From Rheinheimera sp. UJ63 (GTDB lineage: Bacteria; Pseudomonadota; Gammaproteobacteria; Enterobacterales; Alteromonadaceae): DNA of 64,000 bases. The stretch covers positions 1 to 64,000 of the forward strand of contig NZ_JAKGTQ010000004.1 in NCBI RefSeq assembly GCF_021568285.1, read 5' to 3'. The position numbers and the translations under genes were made by a program. Below the pieces are notes generated by a model that was given only the letters and a program-made list of their open reading frames with translations, had not been told where the DNA came from and searched no databases. Below are positions 9,508-21,666 of the stretch, one piece after another (position 1 is the first letter of the stretch; every line of letters starts with the position of its first letter).

Positions 9508-10922
9508 TGAAAGTACGCGGCCTCCAACAACAGCTGGCCAATTCTGGATATTTGCTGCCCTCGCAACGTGATGTGCTATCGCGCTTATTATTTCAATTAG
9601 CCTTTAATGATTTTTCCCGCCTAGCCATTATTGGTGCTTCAGGCAGTGGTAAATCGACATTGGCTCTCGCCTTAGCTGAGTTATTTTCTGAAGCTGAAGA
9701 AATCTCGGTCAATGTTGCGATGCTTCAAGCACCGATCGCTGAGGCATTATTAGCTTCGCAGCTCGGCAAGCAATGGTTCGCGACCAGTGATTTAACCGAG
9801 CAAAATCTATTGCAGCGTTTGCAAAACGTTGACGCCGATACCCGTTATATTTTAATTACCGATAACCCCGAGCTATTAAGTGCTGAGCAATATGCTTGGA
9901 TCTTAAGTTTACCGGTGACATTATTTGTCTTCACGACGCAAGCGGATAGTCAGATGCAGCTTAATTTGACGATCCCAGGGCTTACCTTAGCGGATTGCGA
10001 GCAGTTGTTACAGGCAGAACAATTAGATCCATTAGCGTTAGCAGAACGCTTTGCCAACTGTCAGAATAACCTGCATAAATTAATTAGCCCAGCGCCTGCA
10101 CGAACGGCGAGGGCGGCACGTGAGGCCGTGGTCAGCAGACCCAAAGCCCCCTTAATTGCTGCAGGCGTAGGCGCGGCACTGATCTTATTGTTTATCCTCA
10201 CTAGCTGGTTAAATTCAACACCTTCTGCAGATCAGGCAAAGCCTGCTACAGAGATGGCGATTGTCCCCATGCCGCAAGTGCAATCAGCTACAGCAAGCCC
10301 TGAAACGATTGGAGTAGCGAGTGAATCGGCGCAGCTTGACTTACCCAATGACGCCAAGTTGCCAGAGTTAGCTGAAGCAGAAGTAGAAGCCGAGCCCGAG
10401 CCCGCTATAGTCGCTATGCCCAGCAACGCTGAGAACATTAAGGCTGCTGTTATTGACGAGGCCAAAACGGTCGCTGCAGAACCGACAGTAGCAACCACAT
10501 TAAATAATGTGCAGCCATTACCCGATAAGTTATTACAAGAATCAGTGCTTACCCCTGAGCCCGAAGTGAAACGCGAACAAGACACGCCGAAGGTGCATCA
10601 GCACGGCGCATTACTTGCCACGCCTGCTCAACACTTTGTTGTGCAAATCGCGGTATTATCGAGTGAAAACGCGTTAAGCCGATTTAAGCGTAACTATCCA
10701 AAATTATCGATACAAGTGTATCAACGCAGTTGGCAAGGCCGAGGTCAATGGGTCATCGTCAGCCAAAGTTTCGCCAGCAATACCGCCGCTAAACAGTATG
10801 TGCAACAATTACCCAGCGCGCTGAGCTCAGCTGGGCCTTTTATTAAAAGTGTGGGTGCTGTCCAGCAAGAGATCAAAGCTTGGCAACGATTGCAACTGGC
10901 CCAAAGTAGTCAGGATAATTAA
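9507..10922 (+). CDS. damX: DamX-like cell-division SPOR protein
   Basis: Inner-membrane protein that binds denuded septal peptidoglycan through its SPOR domain. It has an N-terminal AAA-type ATPase region with Walker A GASGSGKST at about residue 45, one membrane helix at about 215-235, an Ala/Glu/Pro-rich periplasmic linker (about 240-370) and a C-terminal SPOR domain (about 372-450). The AAA domain is typical of the longer, non-enterobacterial DamX. The start overlaps the aroB stop by one base, and dam follows with no gap. Confidence 0.9.
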   Translation: MKVRGLQQQLANSGYLLPSQRDVLSRLLFQLAFNDFSRLAIIGASGSGKSTLALALAELFSEAEEISVNVAMLQAPIAEALLASQLGKQWFATSDLTEQNLLQRLQNVDADTRYILITDNPELLSAEQYAWILSLPVTLFVFTTQADSQMQLNLTIPGLTLADCEQLLQAEQLDPLALAERFANCQNNLHKLISPAPARTARAAREAVVSRPKAPLIAAGVGAALILLFILTSWLNSTPSADQAKPATEMAIVPMPQVQSATASPETIGVASESAQLDLPNDAKLPELAEAEVEAEPEPAIVAMPSNAENIKAAVIDEAKTVAAEPTVATTLNNVQPLPDKLLQESVLTPEPEVKREQDTPKVHQHGALLATPAQHFVVQIAVLSSENALSRFKRNYPKLSIQVYQRSWQGRGQWVIVSQSFASNTAAKQYVQQLPSALSSAGPFIKSVGAVQQEIKAWQRLQLAQSSQDN

Positions 10923-11756
10923 GTGGTACAGAAAAGAAGTCGTGCCTTTTTAAAATGGGCGGGTGGTAAATATAATTTAGTCGAGCAGTTGCAGCGGCAT
11001 TTGCCCGCAGCTGATTGTTTGGTTGAGCCTTTTGTCGGTGCGGGCTCCGTTTTTTTGAACACGCATTATCCGTCTTACAAGCTAAACGATATTAATGCTG
11101 ATCTGATTGAATTATATAAGATTGTTCAGCAGCAGCCGGAGCGTTATATTGCTGACGCACGTCAACTTTTTGTGCCCAGTGCCAACGAGCGCACGAGCTA
11201 TATCCGCTTTCGGCAGCAGTTTAATGAGCAACAAGATACCTATCAACGTGCTTTGTTATTTTTGTATTTGAATCGCCATGGTTACAACGGTTTATGTCGT
11301 TACAACCTGTCTGGCAAATTCAACGTGCCTTTTGGTAGTTATAAAAAGCCTTATTTCCCAGAGGCTGAGCTGTATTTCTTTGCGGAAAAAGCACAACTCG
11401 CCGAGTTTACCTGTAGCAGCTATCAAGATGTCTTTCAGCAGTTAACTGCTGGCGCCTCCGTGTATTGCGATCCTCCTTATGTCCCCTTAAGTAAAACGGC
11501 CAGTTTCACCAGCTATGCGCGGCAGGGTTTTACTTTAGATGATCAGGCGCAGTTAGCGATTTTAGCCGAGCAAGCGCAAGCCAATGGGCATAGCGTGTTG
11601 ATCAGTAATCACGATACGACTTGGACGCGCAAGATTTATCAGCAAGCAGAGCTGCACACCATAAACGTTAGTCGTTCGATCAGTCAAAAGGGCAGTGCCC
11701 GGGGTAAGGTTGCAGAATTATTTGCGTTATATCTGGCTGAGCAAAAAAGCAGTTAA
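10923..11756 (+). CDS. dam: DNA adenine methyltransferase Dam (GATC)
   Basis: Transfers methyl from SAM to the N6 of adenine in GATC, acting in mismatch repair strand choice and replication timing. Motifs in class-alpha order are visible: FLKWAGGK at residues 9-16, the SAM-binding VEPFVGAGSVF at 34-44 and the catalytic DPPY at 183-186. Length of 277 residues matches the E. coli enzyme. It starts with GTG directly after the damX stop. Its last four bases overlap the convergent small gene at 11753. Confidence 0.95.
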   Translation: MVQKRSRAFLKWAGGKYNLVEQLQRHLPAADCLVEPFVGAGSVFLNTHYPSYKLNDINADLIELYKIVQQQPERYIADARQLFVPSANERTSYIRFRQQFNEQQDTYQRALLFLYLNRHGYNGLCRYNLSGKFNVPFGSYKKPYFPEAELYFFAEKAQLAEFTCSSYQDVFQQLTAGASVYCDPPYVPLSKTASFTSYARQGFTLDDQAQLAILAEQAQANGHSVLISNHDTTWTRKIYQQAELHTINVSRSISQKGSARGKVAELFALYLAEQKSS

Positions 11757-11947
11757 GGGACGACGAAGCTAACGATCAATAATAAGACACCCACAAATAG
11801 CGCTGCCATCAGAATGCCTGTGACAATGTAAGGTACCGCGCTGTCGCTTTGAAAATCTTGTAAGCGTTGTTTTTCAGACTGCACGCCAATAAAAGCGCCG
11901 AGCACGGCTTTGATAATTTGCCAAGTACTTGCTTTGGTGTGGCTCAT
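11753..11947 (-). CDS. Small DUF2970-like membrane protein
   Basis: A 64-residue protein with a polar N-terminal half and one C-terminal hydrophobic helix (about 39-62). The pattern TWQIIKAVLGAFIGVQS followed by a single helix is what I recall for the DUF2970 family of small proteobacterial membrane proteins. Function unknown. It overlaps the 3' end of dam convergently by four bases. Confidence 0.7.
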   Translation of the reverse strand: MSHTKASTWQIIKAVLGAFIGVQSEKQRLQDFQSDSAVPYIVTGILMAALFVGVLLLIVSFVVP

Positions 11948-11956
11948 ACAAAGAAA

Positions 11957-12196
11957 CTAAGAAGGGTTATTGTTGCTAGGAGACATACGGCTTAAAAGCT
12001 CTAGAAAATCAACAAAATGAAACTGTACAGAGCGACTATCGCCAGACAACCAACTCACCCAATTACGTTGAGTTTCTTTACAGCCAGCAAGGTTGTCAGC
12101 AGAGCATTGCGACAAACTATCTATTTGCCAAAGCGCAAAAGCAAACAACACACCACTAATGGCAAGCATTGATTTGCTGGTTTTAGTTAGTTTCAT
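11957..12196 (-). CDS. Hypothetical small exported or membrane-anchored protein
   Basis: A 79-residue protein with a basic start (MKLTKTSKS) and one hydrophobic segment (about 10-24) that could be a signal peptide or anchor. Two cysteines follow at about 31 and 39. I do not recognise the family. It lies nine bases upstream of the DUF2970-like gene on the same strand, so the two may share a transcript. Confidence 0.5.
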   Translation of the reverse strand: MKLTKTSKSMLAISGVLFAFALWQIDSLSQCSADNLAGCKETQRNWVSWLSGDSRSVQFHFVDFLELLSRMSPSNNNPS

Positions 12197-12313
12197 GTTA
12201 AATCCTGTTAACGACGCACCACCGCTAGATAATAGTTGATTACACCACCAGATACAAGCTGATTATTTATTAAGCACTGTATCGGTGGCGTAGGCTAGTG
12301 ATGGAAACGGGAT

Positions 12314-12997
12314 TTAGAAGCTTTTTGATACGCCAAACACCACACGGCTATCACACAGGTAACAATCTTTAATATCGGTATCGATATAGGCTAATGATAA
12401 ACCAAGACCCAATACCTCAGTACTGACCGTGACACCGTAGTCTAGGTAGCTTAATGAACTATCGTCTGAATATTCGTTTTGACCAACATGAAAATCAACT
12501 GCCAGATTATCGGTTAACGCTAAGCTGTAACCGGCATAGACATAGTAGTAGTTACCACTGTTGCCGTAGTAATCATCGCTGTAAGCCAAACCTAAGCTGA
12601 AGTCTTTGTAAGCCACAGAACCGTATAATTCCCAGAAGTTAGAGCCTTCGAACTCGGTGTTTGGGTAGCCATAACGCATAATACCTACATCGGCCGACCA
12701 ACCTTCAGCAATATCACCGCTCCAACCTAACATAACGTCTAGCTCTAAAGTGCCAGTACCACCGAAATCAACGCTTGAGCCCCATACTGATAAATAGATG
12801 CCTGACTCATCACTTAAAGTTAAACCACCTTGTAAGGCTGCCGCTTCGTCCGTTTGTGAAATACCACGGAAGGCATAGTCAGAAACAAAGGTGACATCGC
12901 CACTCACTTCTACCGCGTGGCTCTGCATGCTGGCCGCGCTCATGGCTACAAATAAGGTGCTATAAGTTGCTACAGATAGTTTTTTTAATAATGTCAT
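12314..12997 (-). CDS. TorF-family putative outer-membrane porin
   Basis: A 227-residue protein with a signal peptide (about 1-29, ending SHAVE) and then alternating amphipathic strands rich in Tyr, Gly and Ser, ending in phenylalanine as outer-membrane beta barrels do. The opening VSGDVTFVSDYAFRGISQTD is the signature I associate with the TorF/TIGR02001 family of putative porins. Substrate unknown. A purine-rich ribosome-binding site precedes the ATG. It stands alone, 117 bases from the next minus-strand gene and 227 bases from divergent rpe. Confidence 0.85.
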   Translation of the reverse strand: MTLLKKLSVATYSTLFVAMSAASMQSHAVEVSGDVTFVSDYAFRGISQTDEAAALQGGLTLSDESGIYLSVWGSSVDFGGTGTLELDVMLGWSGDIAEGWSADVGIMRYGYPNTEFEGSNFWELYGSVAYKDFSLGLAYSDDYYGNSGNYYYVYAGYSLALTDNLAVDFHVGQNEYSDDSSLSYLDYGVTVSTEVLGLGLSLAYIDTDIKDCYLCDSRVVFGVSKSF

Positions 12998-13223
12998 TGT
13001 TGTTTCCCCTCATATTGGATTCATTTAATTGTTTCCAAGATATATGCCATGTGGGAATTCTCATTAATAAACAGCAGTTTAGTTTTTTTTAAGCGACTTA
13101 GCTTGCTTAGCTTTGCAACATCTTGGTGCAGCTATGCTTGTATTTTGTGCAGTACGGCTTAAGCCGTTGATGCATTCTGTTGAATAATTCAGTAAAGTCG
13201 GTGTTTTTCCAAGGAGAACACTG

Positions 13224-13898
13224 ATGCAACCATTTTTAATCGCGCCGTCTATTCTGTCTGCTGACTTTGCTCGCCTAGGTGACGATGTAGCCAAGGTGCT
13301 CTCTGCTGGAGCGGATGTGGTGCACTTTGATGTGATGGACAACCATTATGTCCCCAATCTCACCATGGGGCCGATGGTCTGCCAAGCTTTACGAGATTAC
13401 GGTGTAACGGCCCCCATCGATGTGCATTTGATGGTTGAGCCTGTCGATAGCATGGTGCCGCAGTTTGCTAAAGCCGGCGCCAGTATTATTACTTTTCATC
13501 CGGAAGCCTCTCGGCATATCGACCGTACTTTACAGCTGATCAAAGAACACGGTTGCCAAGCCGGCTTGGTGTTTAATCCGGCGACACCGCTTAGTTATCT
13601 GGATTACGTCATGGATAAAATTGATGTGGTGTTATTGATGTCGGTGAATCCCGGTTTTGGTGGCCAGAAGTTTATTCCTGCTACGCTCGATAAGTTACAA
13701 GAAGCACGGCAACGTATTACGCAAAGTGGTCGGCCAATCCGTTTAGAGGTTGATGGTGGCGTTAATTTAGATAATATCGCTGACATTGCTCGTGCGGGTG
13801 CCGATATGTTTGTCGCTGGCTCGGCTATTTTTAACACACCCGATTACGCGGCAACGATACAAGCGATGCGAGCTGAATTAGCAAAAGTCTGCTGTTAA
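13224..13898 (+). CDS. rpe: Ribulose-phosphate 3-epimerase
   Basis: Interconverts ribulose 5-phosphate and xylulose 5-phosphate in the pentose phosphate pathway. A (beta/alpha)8 barrel of 224 residues with metal ligands His34, Asp36, His68 and catalytic Asp177 in the expected motifs ([23 protein letters not shown]). AAGGAG precedes the ATG. The gph phosphatase gene that often follows rpe in enterics is absent; trpS comes next after 80 bases. Confidence 0.97.
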   Translation: MQPFLIAPSILSADFARLGDDVAKVLSAGADVVHFDVMDNHYVPNLTMGPMVCQALRDYGVTAPIDVHLMVEPVDSMVPQFAKAGASIITFHPEASRHIDRTLQLIKEHGCQAGLVFNPATPLSYLDYVMDKIDVVLLMSVNPGFGGQKFIPATLDKLQEARQRITQSGRPIRLEVDGGVNLDNIADIARAGADMFVAGSAIFNTPDYAATIQAMRAELAKVCC

Positions 13899-13933
13899 TG
13901 GCTTTTTTGCTGCGAGCTTAGCCGACAACAGCG

Positions 13934-13939
13934 TATAAT
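13934..13939 (+). promoter_or_regulatory. Candidate -10 box for trpS
   Basis: A perfect TATAAT lies 40 bases before the trpS start, in the gap after rpe. No good -35 hexamer sits 16-18 bases upstream, so this is a weak call. Confidence 0.3.
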
Positions 13940-13978
13940 GACGCGCTTACATGGTTTTAAAACAGGATACTGCAAAGA

Positions 13979-14983
13979 ATGAGTCGTAAACCGATAGTGC
14001 TAAGTGGCGCACAACCTTCAGGACAATTGACGATTGGTAATTACCTTGGGGCATTGCGTCAATGGGATGAAATGCAGAATGATTACAATTGCTTGTATTG
14101 TATTGTCGATTTGCATGCCATTACGGTGCGTCAAGATCCTACGGCGCTGCGTAGTGCTTCCTTGGATAGTTTGGCACTGTACTTAGCCTGTGGGATCGAT
14201 CCGGCTCGTTCAGCGGTCTTTATGCAGTCACATGTGCCTGAACATAGCCAATTAGCCTGGGTATTAAATTGTTATACCCAGTTTGGTGAATTAAGCCGTA
14301 TGACACAGTTTAAAGATAAATCAGAGCGGCATAACAATAACGTTAATGCCGGTTTGTTTACTTACCCGGTGTTAATGGCGGCCGATATTCTGCTGTATCA
14401 AGCGAATCAAGTACCTGTAGGTCAAGATCAAAAGCAACATTTAGAATTAGCTCGTGATGTTGCCAGCCGCTTTAATGCGTTGCATGGAGATATTTTTACG
14501 GTGCCTGAGCCCTTTATCCCAGCGGTAGCCGCGCGGGTTATGAGCCTACAAGAGCCGCAAAAGAAGATGTCAAAGTCAGATGAAAACCCTTGGAATTTCG
14601 TTGGCCTATTAGAAGATCCCAAAGTGATCAGTAAAAAGTTTAAAAAAGCGATGACGGACTCTGAAGATCCACCACGCGTTTACTTTGATCAAGAGAATAA
14701 ACCTGGTGTAGCAAACTTATTAAATATTCTCAGTGGTGTAACTGGTAAAACGGTAACAACCTTAACCAATGAATACGAAGGTAAGATGTACGGCCATTTA
14801 AAAACAGATGTGGCCGATGCCGTGATTGGTTTATTAGAACCGGTACAGCAGCGCTTTAAAGAAATCAGAGCGGATCAAACCTATATGCAGCAAGTCATGC
14901 GAGCTGGTGCTGCCAGTGCTCGTGAGCATGCTTGCAAAACGTTAGAGCAGGTGAATGCCGCTGTTGGTTTTGTCACGCCTTAA
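13979..14983 (+). CDS. trpS: Tryptophanyl-tRNA synthetase
   Basis: Class I synthetase that charges tRNA-Trp in the cytoplasm. The HIGH-equivalent is in [12 protein letters not shown] and the KMSKS loop is intact ([10 protein letters not shown]). Length of 334 residues is the normal bacterial size. Confidence 0.97.
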   Translation: MSRKPIVLSGAQPSGQLTIGNYLGALRQWDEMQNDYNCLYCIVDLHAITVRQDPTALRSASLDSLALYLACGIDPARSAVFMQSHVPEHSQLAWVLNCYTQFGELSRMTQFKDKSERHNNNVNAGLFTYPVLMAADILLYQANQVPVGQDQKQHLELARDVASRFNALHGDIFTVPEPFIPAVAARVMSLQEPQKKMSKSDENPWNFVGLLEDPKVISKKFKKAMTDSEDPPRVYFDQENKPGVANLLNILSGVTGKTVTTLTNEYEGKMYGHLKTDVADAVIGLLEPVQQRFKEIRADQTYMQQVMRAGAASAREHACKTLEQVNAAVGFVTP

Positions 14984-15011
14984 GTTGGTTTGGGTCTGGA
15001 GTTAATACCCT

Positions 15012-15599
15012 ATGCTGCTGATGATCGACAACTATGATTCTTTTACTTGGAATCTGGTGCAATATTTTGCTGCCTTAGGGCAGCAAGTTGTGGTGCGCCG
15101 CAATGATGACATCAATGTCGAACAGATCCGCAGCATGGCTCCGCGTTATCTGGTGATTTCACCGGGGCCGGGTAATCCTAGTCAGGCGGGCATCAGTTTA
15201 GCCGCTATTGAGGCTTTTGCCGGTCAGATCCCCATTTTGGGGGTTTGCTTAGGACATCAGGCGATAGCACAAGTATTTGGGGCTAAAGTGGTGCGGGCGC
15301 CCCGCGTGATGCACGGTAAAAACTCGATTATTCAACATCAGCACCAGTCGGTGTTTCAGCAGTTACCCTCACCACTGAGTGTGACGCGTTATCATTCGTT
15401 GTTGGTAGAGGCCGCAAGTTTACCGGCAAATCTGCAAGTCAGTGCCACAACTATTCCGCTTAATGAAAACGAGCCGCCTGAAATTATGGGCCTGTACGAC
15501 CCGGCTTTAGCACTTCATAGTGTGCAATTTCATCCGGAAGCGATTCTCAGTGAGCAGGGACAACGTATGCTTGCAAATTTTTTAGCAGTGACTATTTAA
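15012..15599 (+). CDS. pabA: Aminodeoxychorismate/anthranilate synthase glutaminase subunit
   Basis: Class I glutamine amidotransferase that supplies ammonia to PabB (folate) and possibly TrpE. The nucleophile is Cys79 in GVCLGHQ and the other triad members are His174 and Glu176 in VQFHPEA. 195 residues. In related bacteria pabA sits just before the argD/astC aminotransferase, as here, which favours pabA over trpG; no trp genes are nearby. Confidence 0.88.
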   Translation: MLLMIDNYDSFTWNLVQYFAALGQQVVVRRNDDINVEQIRSMAPRYLVISPGPGNPSQAGISLAAIEAFAGQIPILGVCLGHQAIAQVFGAKVVRAPRVMHGKNSIIQHQHQSVFQQLPSPLSVTRYHSLLVEAASLPANLQVSATTIPLNENEPPEIMGLYDPALALHSVQFHPEAILSEQGQRMLANFLAVTI

Positions 15600-15673
15600 G
15601 CTTTTCATAAAAATAGCGCGGTTTACCGCTAAGGCATAGGCTGCTGCATCTCGCCGAGCATTTCGCTTTCATT

Positions 15674-15702
15674 GAATATTCTTAAGAAGCGCTTGAATAT
15701 TC
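15674..15702 (+). promoter_or_regulatory. Paired GAATATTC sites, candidate ArgR operator
   Basis: The palindrome GAATATTC occurs at 15674-15681 and 15695-15702, exactly 21 bases apart, each preceded by TT. ArgR operators are pairs of 18-bp boxes set 21 bases centre to centre, and this gap precedes arginine genes. The match to the TGAAT-N4-ATTCA box is imperfect because the half sites abut. The rest of the 271-base gap shows nothing else I can support. Confidence 0.35.
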
Positions 15703-15792
15703 ATTTCCACTGCAAATCTATCTGTATCCCTTGTTTTTTCAGGTGTTGCTACAGATGTAGATGCAAGACAACGTCAGTTTAATCTGTAATAA

Positions 15793-17088
<1,296 letters not shown>

Positions 17089-17205
17089 GCGGTTTACGCG
17101 TTTTTGCTTGTCGATAAGCGTTAATTCAACTGCATGCTCAGTTAAACTCGGGGCTTTTAGCCCTGAGTTGCGACCGCGGCCTGTATCAGAATGGAGTAAG
17201 CTAGC

Positions 17206-18225
17206 ATGATGGTGATTCGCCCGATCCGAGCGAATGATTACCCCGCACTGTATCAAATGGCGGTAGAGTCAGGACATGGCTTTACCTCGTTGCCGGTCAA
17301 TGAAGAGCTGCTGATGCGTAAAATCAGCCGTTCGATGGCGTCTTTTAATAAGACCGTCAGTTCGCCCGGAGACGAAGGTTATTTGTTTGTGCTGGAGGAT
17401 ACGTCGAGTGGCCAAGTGTGTGGTACCAGCGCGTTAGAGGCCGCCGTAGGGCTTGAAGATGCGTTCTATCATTATCATCTTGGTAAGGTCGTGCATAGCT
17501 CGAAAACCTTAGGTGTGTACAAAACGGTCGATATCTTGACGTTATGTAATGACTACACGGGCGTGAGCGAATTATGTACTTTGTTTTTGCGACCGCCGTT
17601 TCGCCAGAAGTTTAATGGCCGCTTGTTGTCTAAAATGCGCTTTTTGTTTTTAGCTGAGTTTGCTGAACGCTTCTCAGATAAAATCATTGCCGAGTTACGT
17701 GGCGTATCTGATGCCCAGGGTAACTCACCATTTTGGCAATGGTTACAAGCTCACTTCTTTTCAGTTGATTTTCCAACGGCAGATTACCTAACCGGCATTG
17801 GTCAAAAAGAGTTTATTGCCGAACTGATGCCAAAATACCCAATTTATGTCAGTTTGCTGAGCAAAGCCGCACAGCAAGTGATTGGTCAGGTGCACGAAAA
17901 AACCCGCCCGGCGCTAGCTTTGTTAGAGTCTGAAGGTTTTTCTTGTCGTGGTTACGTCGATATTTTTGATGCAGGCCCAACGGTAGAAGCGCGCATTTCA
18001 CAGATCCGAGCCATCCGCGACAGCCAGCGTTTACAAGTGCGCATTGCTGAGGTAACGGCGAGTGGTGAGGCCTATATGATTTGCAATACAACGCTAAGCG
18101 AGTTTCGAGCTTGTTGGGCAGAGTTGCAACCGCAGGCCAATAGTACAGAAATTAGCATTCCCGCCGAACTCGCTACGGCCTTGCAGGTCAATGCTGGTGA
18201 GTGGGTACGGATCAGCAAACTATAA
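17206..18225 (+). CDS. astA: Arginine N-succinyltransferase
   Basis: First step of the ammonia-producing arginine succinyltransferase pathway: succinyl-CoA plus arginine gives N2-succinylarginine. The protein starts MMVIRPIRANDYPALYQMA, typical of AstA, and contains the conserved ELRGVSDAQGNSPFWQ block. 339 residues, normal length. It could start at either of two adjacent ATGs. It lies 117 bases after astC and 15 before astD. Confidence 0.96.
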   Translation: MMVIRPIRANDYPALYQMAVESGHGFTSLPVNEELLMRKISRSMASFNKTVSSPGDEGYLFVLEDTSSGQVCGTSALEAAVGLEDAFYHYHLGKVVHSSKTLGVYKTVDILTLCNDYTGVSELCTLFLRPPFRQKFNGRLLSKMRFLFLAEFAERFSDKIIAELRGVSDAQGNSPFWQWLQAHFFSVDFPTADYLTGIGQKEFIAELMPKYPIYVSLLSKAAQQVIGQVHEKTRPALALLESEGFSCRGYVDIFDAGPTVEARISQIRAIRDSQRLQVRIAEVTASGEAYMICNTTLSEFRACWAELQPQANSTEISIPAELATALQVNAGEWVRISKL

Positions 18226-18231
18226 TAATAG

Positions 18232-19710
<1,479 letters not shown>

Positions 19711-19721
19711 GTGAGTCAGTT

Positions 19722-19752
19722 AATCGGCGCTTCGGCGCCGATTTGTTTTTCA
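19722..19752 (+). terminator. Intrinsic terminator after astD
   Basis: AATCGGCGC at 19722-19730 pairs with GCGCCGATT at 19735-19743 around a TTCG tetraloop, followed by TGTTTTT. It starts 12 bases after the astD stop. Confidence 0.85.
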
Positions 19753-19844
19753 TGACATTGTTTGCTTAAATAAAGAGAGCTGATAACACAACATTTTGCT
19801 GTTTATCAGCAAAACTCGCCGCACTATGACGATATAGGTACAGT

Positions 19845-20195
19845 ATGGTTATTGATAAAGTCGGTTATGAGCATCTTATTCAGTTTTTAACTGAACATTT
19901 AGATTTATTTACAACTCAAGGCCCCGCAGATGCATCGGGTAAATCGATAGGCGCTTTATTAGAAGAGCATATTGCAGAGCAAATTATTACCTTATGCACG
20001 CAACATCAAGAACTCGAAATGAATCATCGCGCACTGATTATCCGTGAGGTTGACGGTATCATGTATGATTTCCAAGAAATTCTTGCCTCGGTATTAGACA
20101 ATCCCGCCACGCCACAACAAGTCGAATTAATTAACGAGATCGCGCTGTTAATTAAAAATTTATTTGATAACGCCATTGCCGCATTATTTGATTAA
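19845..20195 (+). CDS. DUF3802-like conserved protein
   Basis: A 116-residue acidic, mostly helical soluble protein with no signal peptide or membrane segment. Length, composition and position after astD match a small family (DUF3802, from memory) restricted to marine gammaproteobacteria. Function unknown. The ast terminator lies in front of it, so it should have its own promoter. Confidence 0.65.
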   Translation: MVIDKVGYEHLIQFLTEHLDLFTTQGPADASGKSIGALLEEHIAEQIITLCTQHQELEMNHRALIIREVDGIMYDFQEILASVLDNPATPQQVELINEIALLIKNLFDNAIAALFD

Positions 20196-20314
20196 CAATT
20201 GCTGATGTTGCCCGCGCACAGGTTATGGCTGCTTGGCAGCCAATGTGCGATTTTACTGGCGGCACACGGGGCTTTTACGTAGAATACCCACCCTTATTTT
20301 CAAGCTGAGATACG

Positions 20315-20728
20315 ATGATGAAAGCCAAGGTCAGTTGGGTCAACGGGTTAACCTTTTTAGGTCAATCTGAGAGTGGTCATGCCGTAGTATTCGATGCCGA
20401 TCGGGACAGTAATACTGCACCGACACCCATGGAAATGCTATTGATGTCAGCCGGCGCATGTTCTTCGGTTGATGTGGTCAGTATTTTAGAAAAAGCACGT
20501 CAGCAAGTGTCTGCTTGCCGGGTTGAATTATCCGGTGTGCGCGCTGAGACCGTGCCTAAAGTCTTTACTGAGCTGCATTTACATTTTGTTGTTAGCGGTA
20601 AAGCCTTAAGCGAAAAGCACGTAGAGCGAGCCGTGAGCTTGTCTGCTGAGAAGTATTGCTCAGTGTCTATTATGTTATCGCAAAGCGTAAAAGTAACTCA
20701 CTCATTTAGTGTTGAAGACGCTGAGTGA
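20315..20728 (+). CDS. OsmC/YhfA-family protein
   Basis: A 137-residue protein of the OsmC fold, whose better known members reduce organic hydroperoxides through paired cysteines. The strand TPMEMLLMSAGACSSVDV and the C-terminal SAEKYCSVSIML each carry the cysteine expected of the family (Cys47 and about Cys113). It is closer to the YhfA subgroup than to Ohr or OsmC proper. The frame opens ATGATG; either could be the start. Confidence 0.82.
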   Translation: MMKAKVSWVNGLTFLGQSESGHAVVFDADRDSNTAPTPMEMLLMSAGACSSVDVVSILEKARQQVSACRVELSGVRAETVPKVFTELHLHFVVSGKALSEKHVERAVSLSAEKYCSVSIMLSQSVKVTHSFSVEDAE

Positions 20729-20800
20729 ATCAATTGTCTGCACGGTCGGGCTGAAAGTTAACTACGGCGTATTTGGGCGTCGTTAGCGGAGAGCAAAGAA

Positions 20801-21607
20801 TTGGTTAAGCCTTTTGAAAAACTGAAACTGCACGGATTTAATAACCTGACTAAAAGCTTAAGTTTTAGCATTTATGATATTTGTTATGCAAAAACAGAAC
20901 AGCATCGTCAAGAATATATTGAGTATATCGATGAGCAATACAACGCTGATCGTTTAACCGATATTTTGACCGAGGTGGTGGATATTATTGGCGCCAATGT
21001 TTTGAATATTGCCCGGCAAGATTATGATCCTCAAGGTGCCAGCGTGACCATTTTGGTCAGTGAAGAGCCGGTACTGGTTGATCCGGACAATACTGAAAAC
21101 CCTGGGCCATTACCTGAAGCGGTGGTTGCGCATTTGGATAAGAGCCATATTTGTGTGCATACTTATCCTGAAGTACACCCGCATGCCGGTATTTGTACGT
21201 TTCGAGCTGATATTGAAGTATCAACCTGTGGCATTATTTCACCGTTAAAAGCGCTGAATTATTTGATCCACAGTTTTGAATCGGATGTGGTGACCATCGA
21301 TTATCGCGTACGGGGTTTTACGCGTGATATTAGTGGTACTAAACATTACATCGACCATCCGATCACGTCGATCCAAAACTTTATGGATCACGATACCAAG
21401 AAAGCCTTCCAAATGATTGACGTCAACGTTTATCAGGAAAATCTATTCCACACCAAGATGATGCTAAAAGAAGGTGATTTAAACAATTACTTATTTGGTA
21501 TGGGCACGGATTCGATGACCGCCGATGAACAAAAAGACATCAGTAGTAAGGTGTTTCGCGAAATCCGTGAAATTTTCTACGGTCGCAATTTGCCAGAAGT
21601 AAAATAA
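20801..21607 (+). CDS. speD: S-adenosylmethionine decarboxylase proenzyme
   Basis: Makes decarboxylated SAM, the aminopropyl donor for spermidine. This is the long E. coli type: the sequence is very close to E. coli SpeD over its full length. The self-cleavage site that forms the pyruvoyl group is Lys114-Ser115 in [14 protein letters not shown]. 268 residues. It uses TTG at 20801 with GGAGAG seven bases upstream; homology starts within the first eight residues, so no downstream start is possible. A speE gene is not next to it. The next gene is convergent. Confidence 0.95.
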   Translation: MVKPFEKLKLHGFNNLTKSLSFSIYDICYAKTEQHRQEYIEYIDEQYNADRLTDILTEVVDIIGANVLNIARQDYDPQGASVTILVSEEPVLVDPDNTENPGPLPEAVVAHLDKSHICVHTYPEVHPHAGICTFRADIEVSTCGIISPLKALNYLIHSFESDVVTIDYRVRGFTRDISGTKHYIDHPITSIQNFMDHDTKKAFQMIDVNVYQENLFHTKMMLKEGDLNNYLFGMGTDSMTADEQKDISSKVFREIREIFYGRNLPEVK

Positions 21608-21666
21608 CGGCAATGTCAGACAGTACGGGCAACAGCAGAGGGGGCGCTGTTACCCGTACCGCTGTG

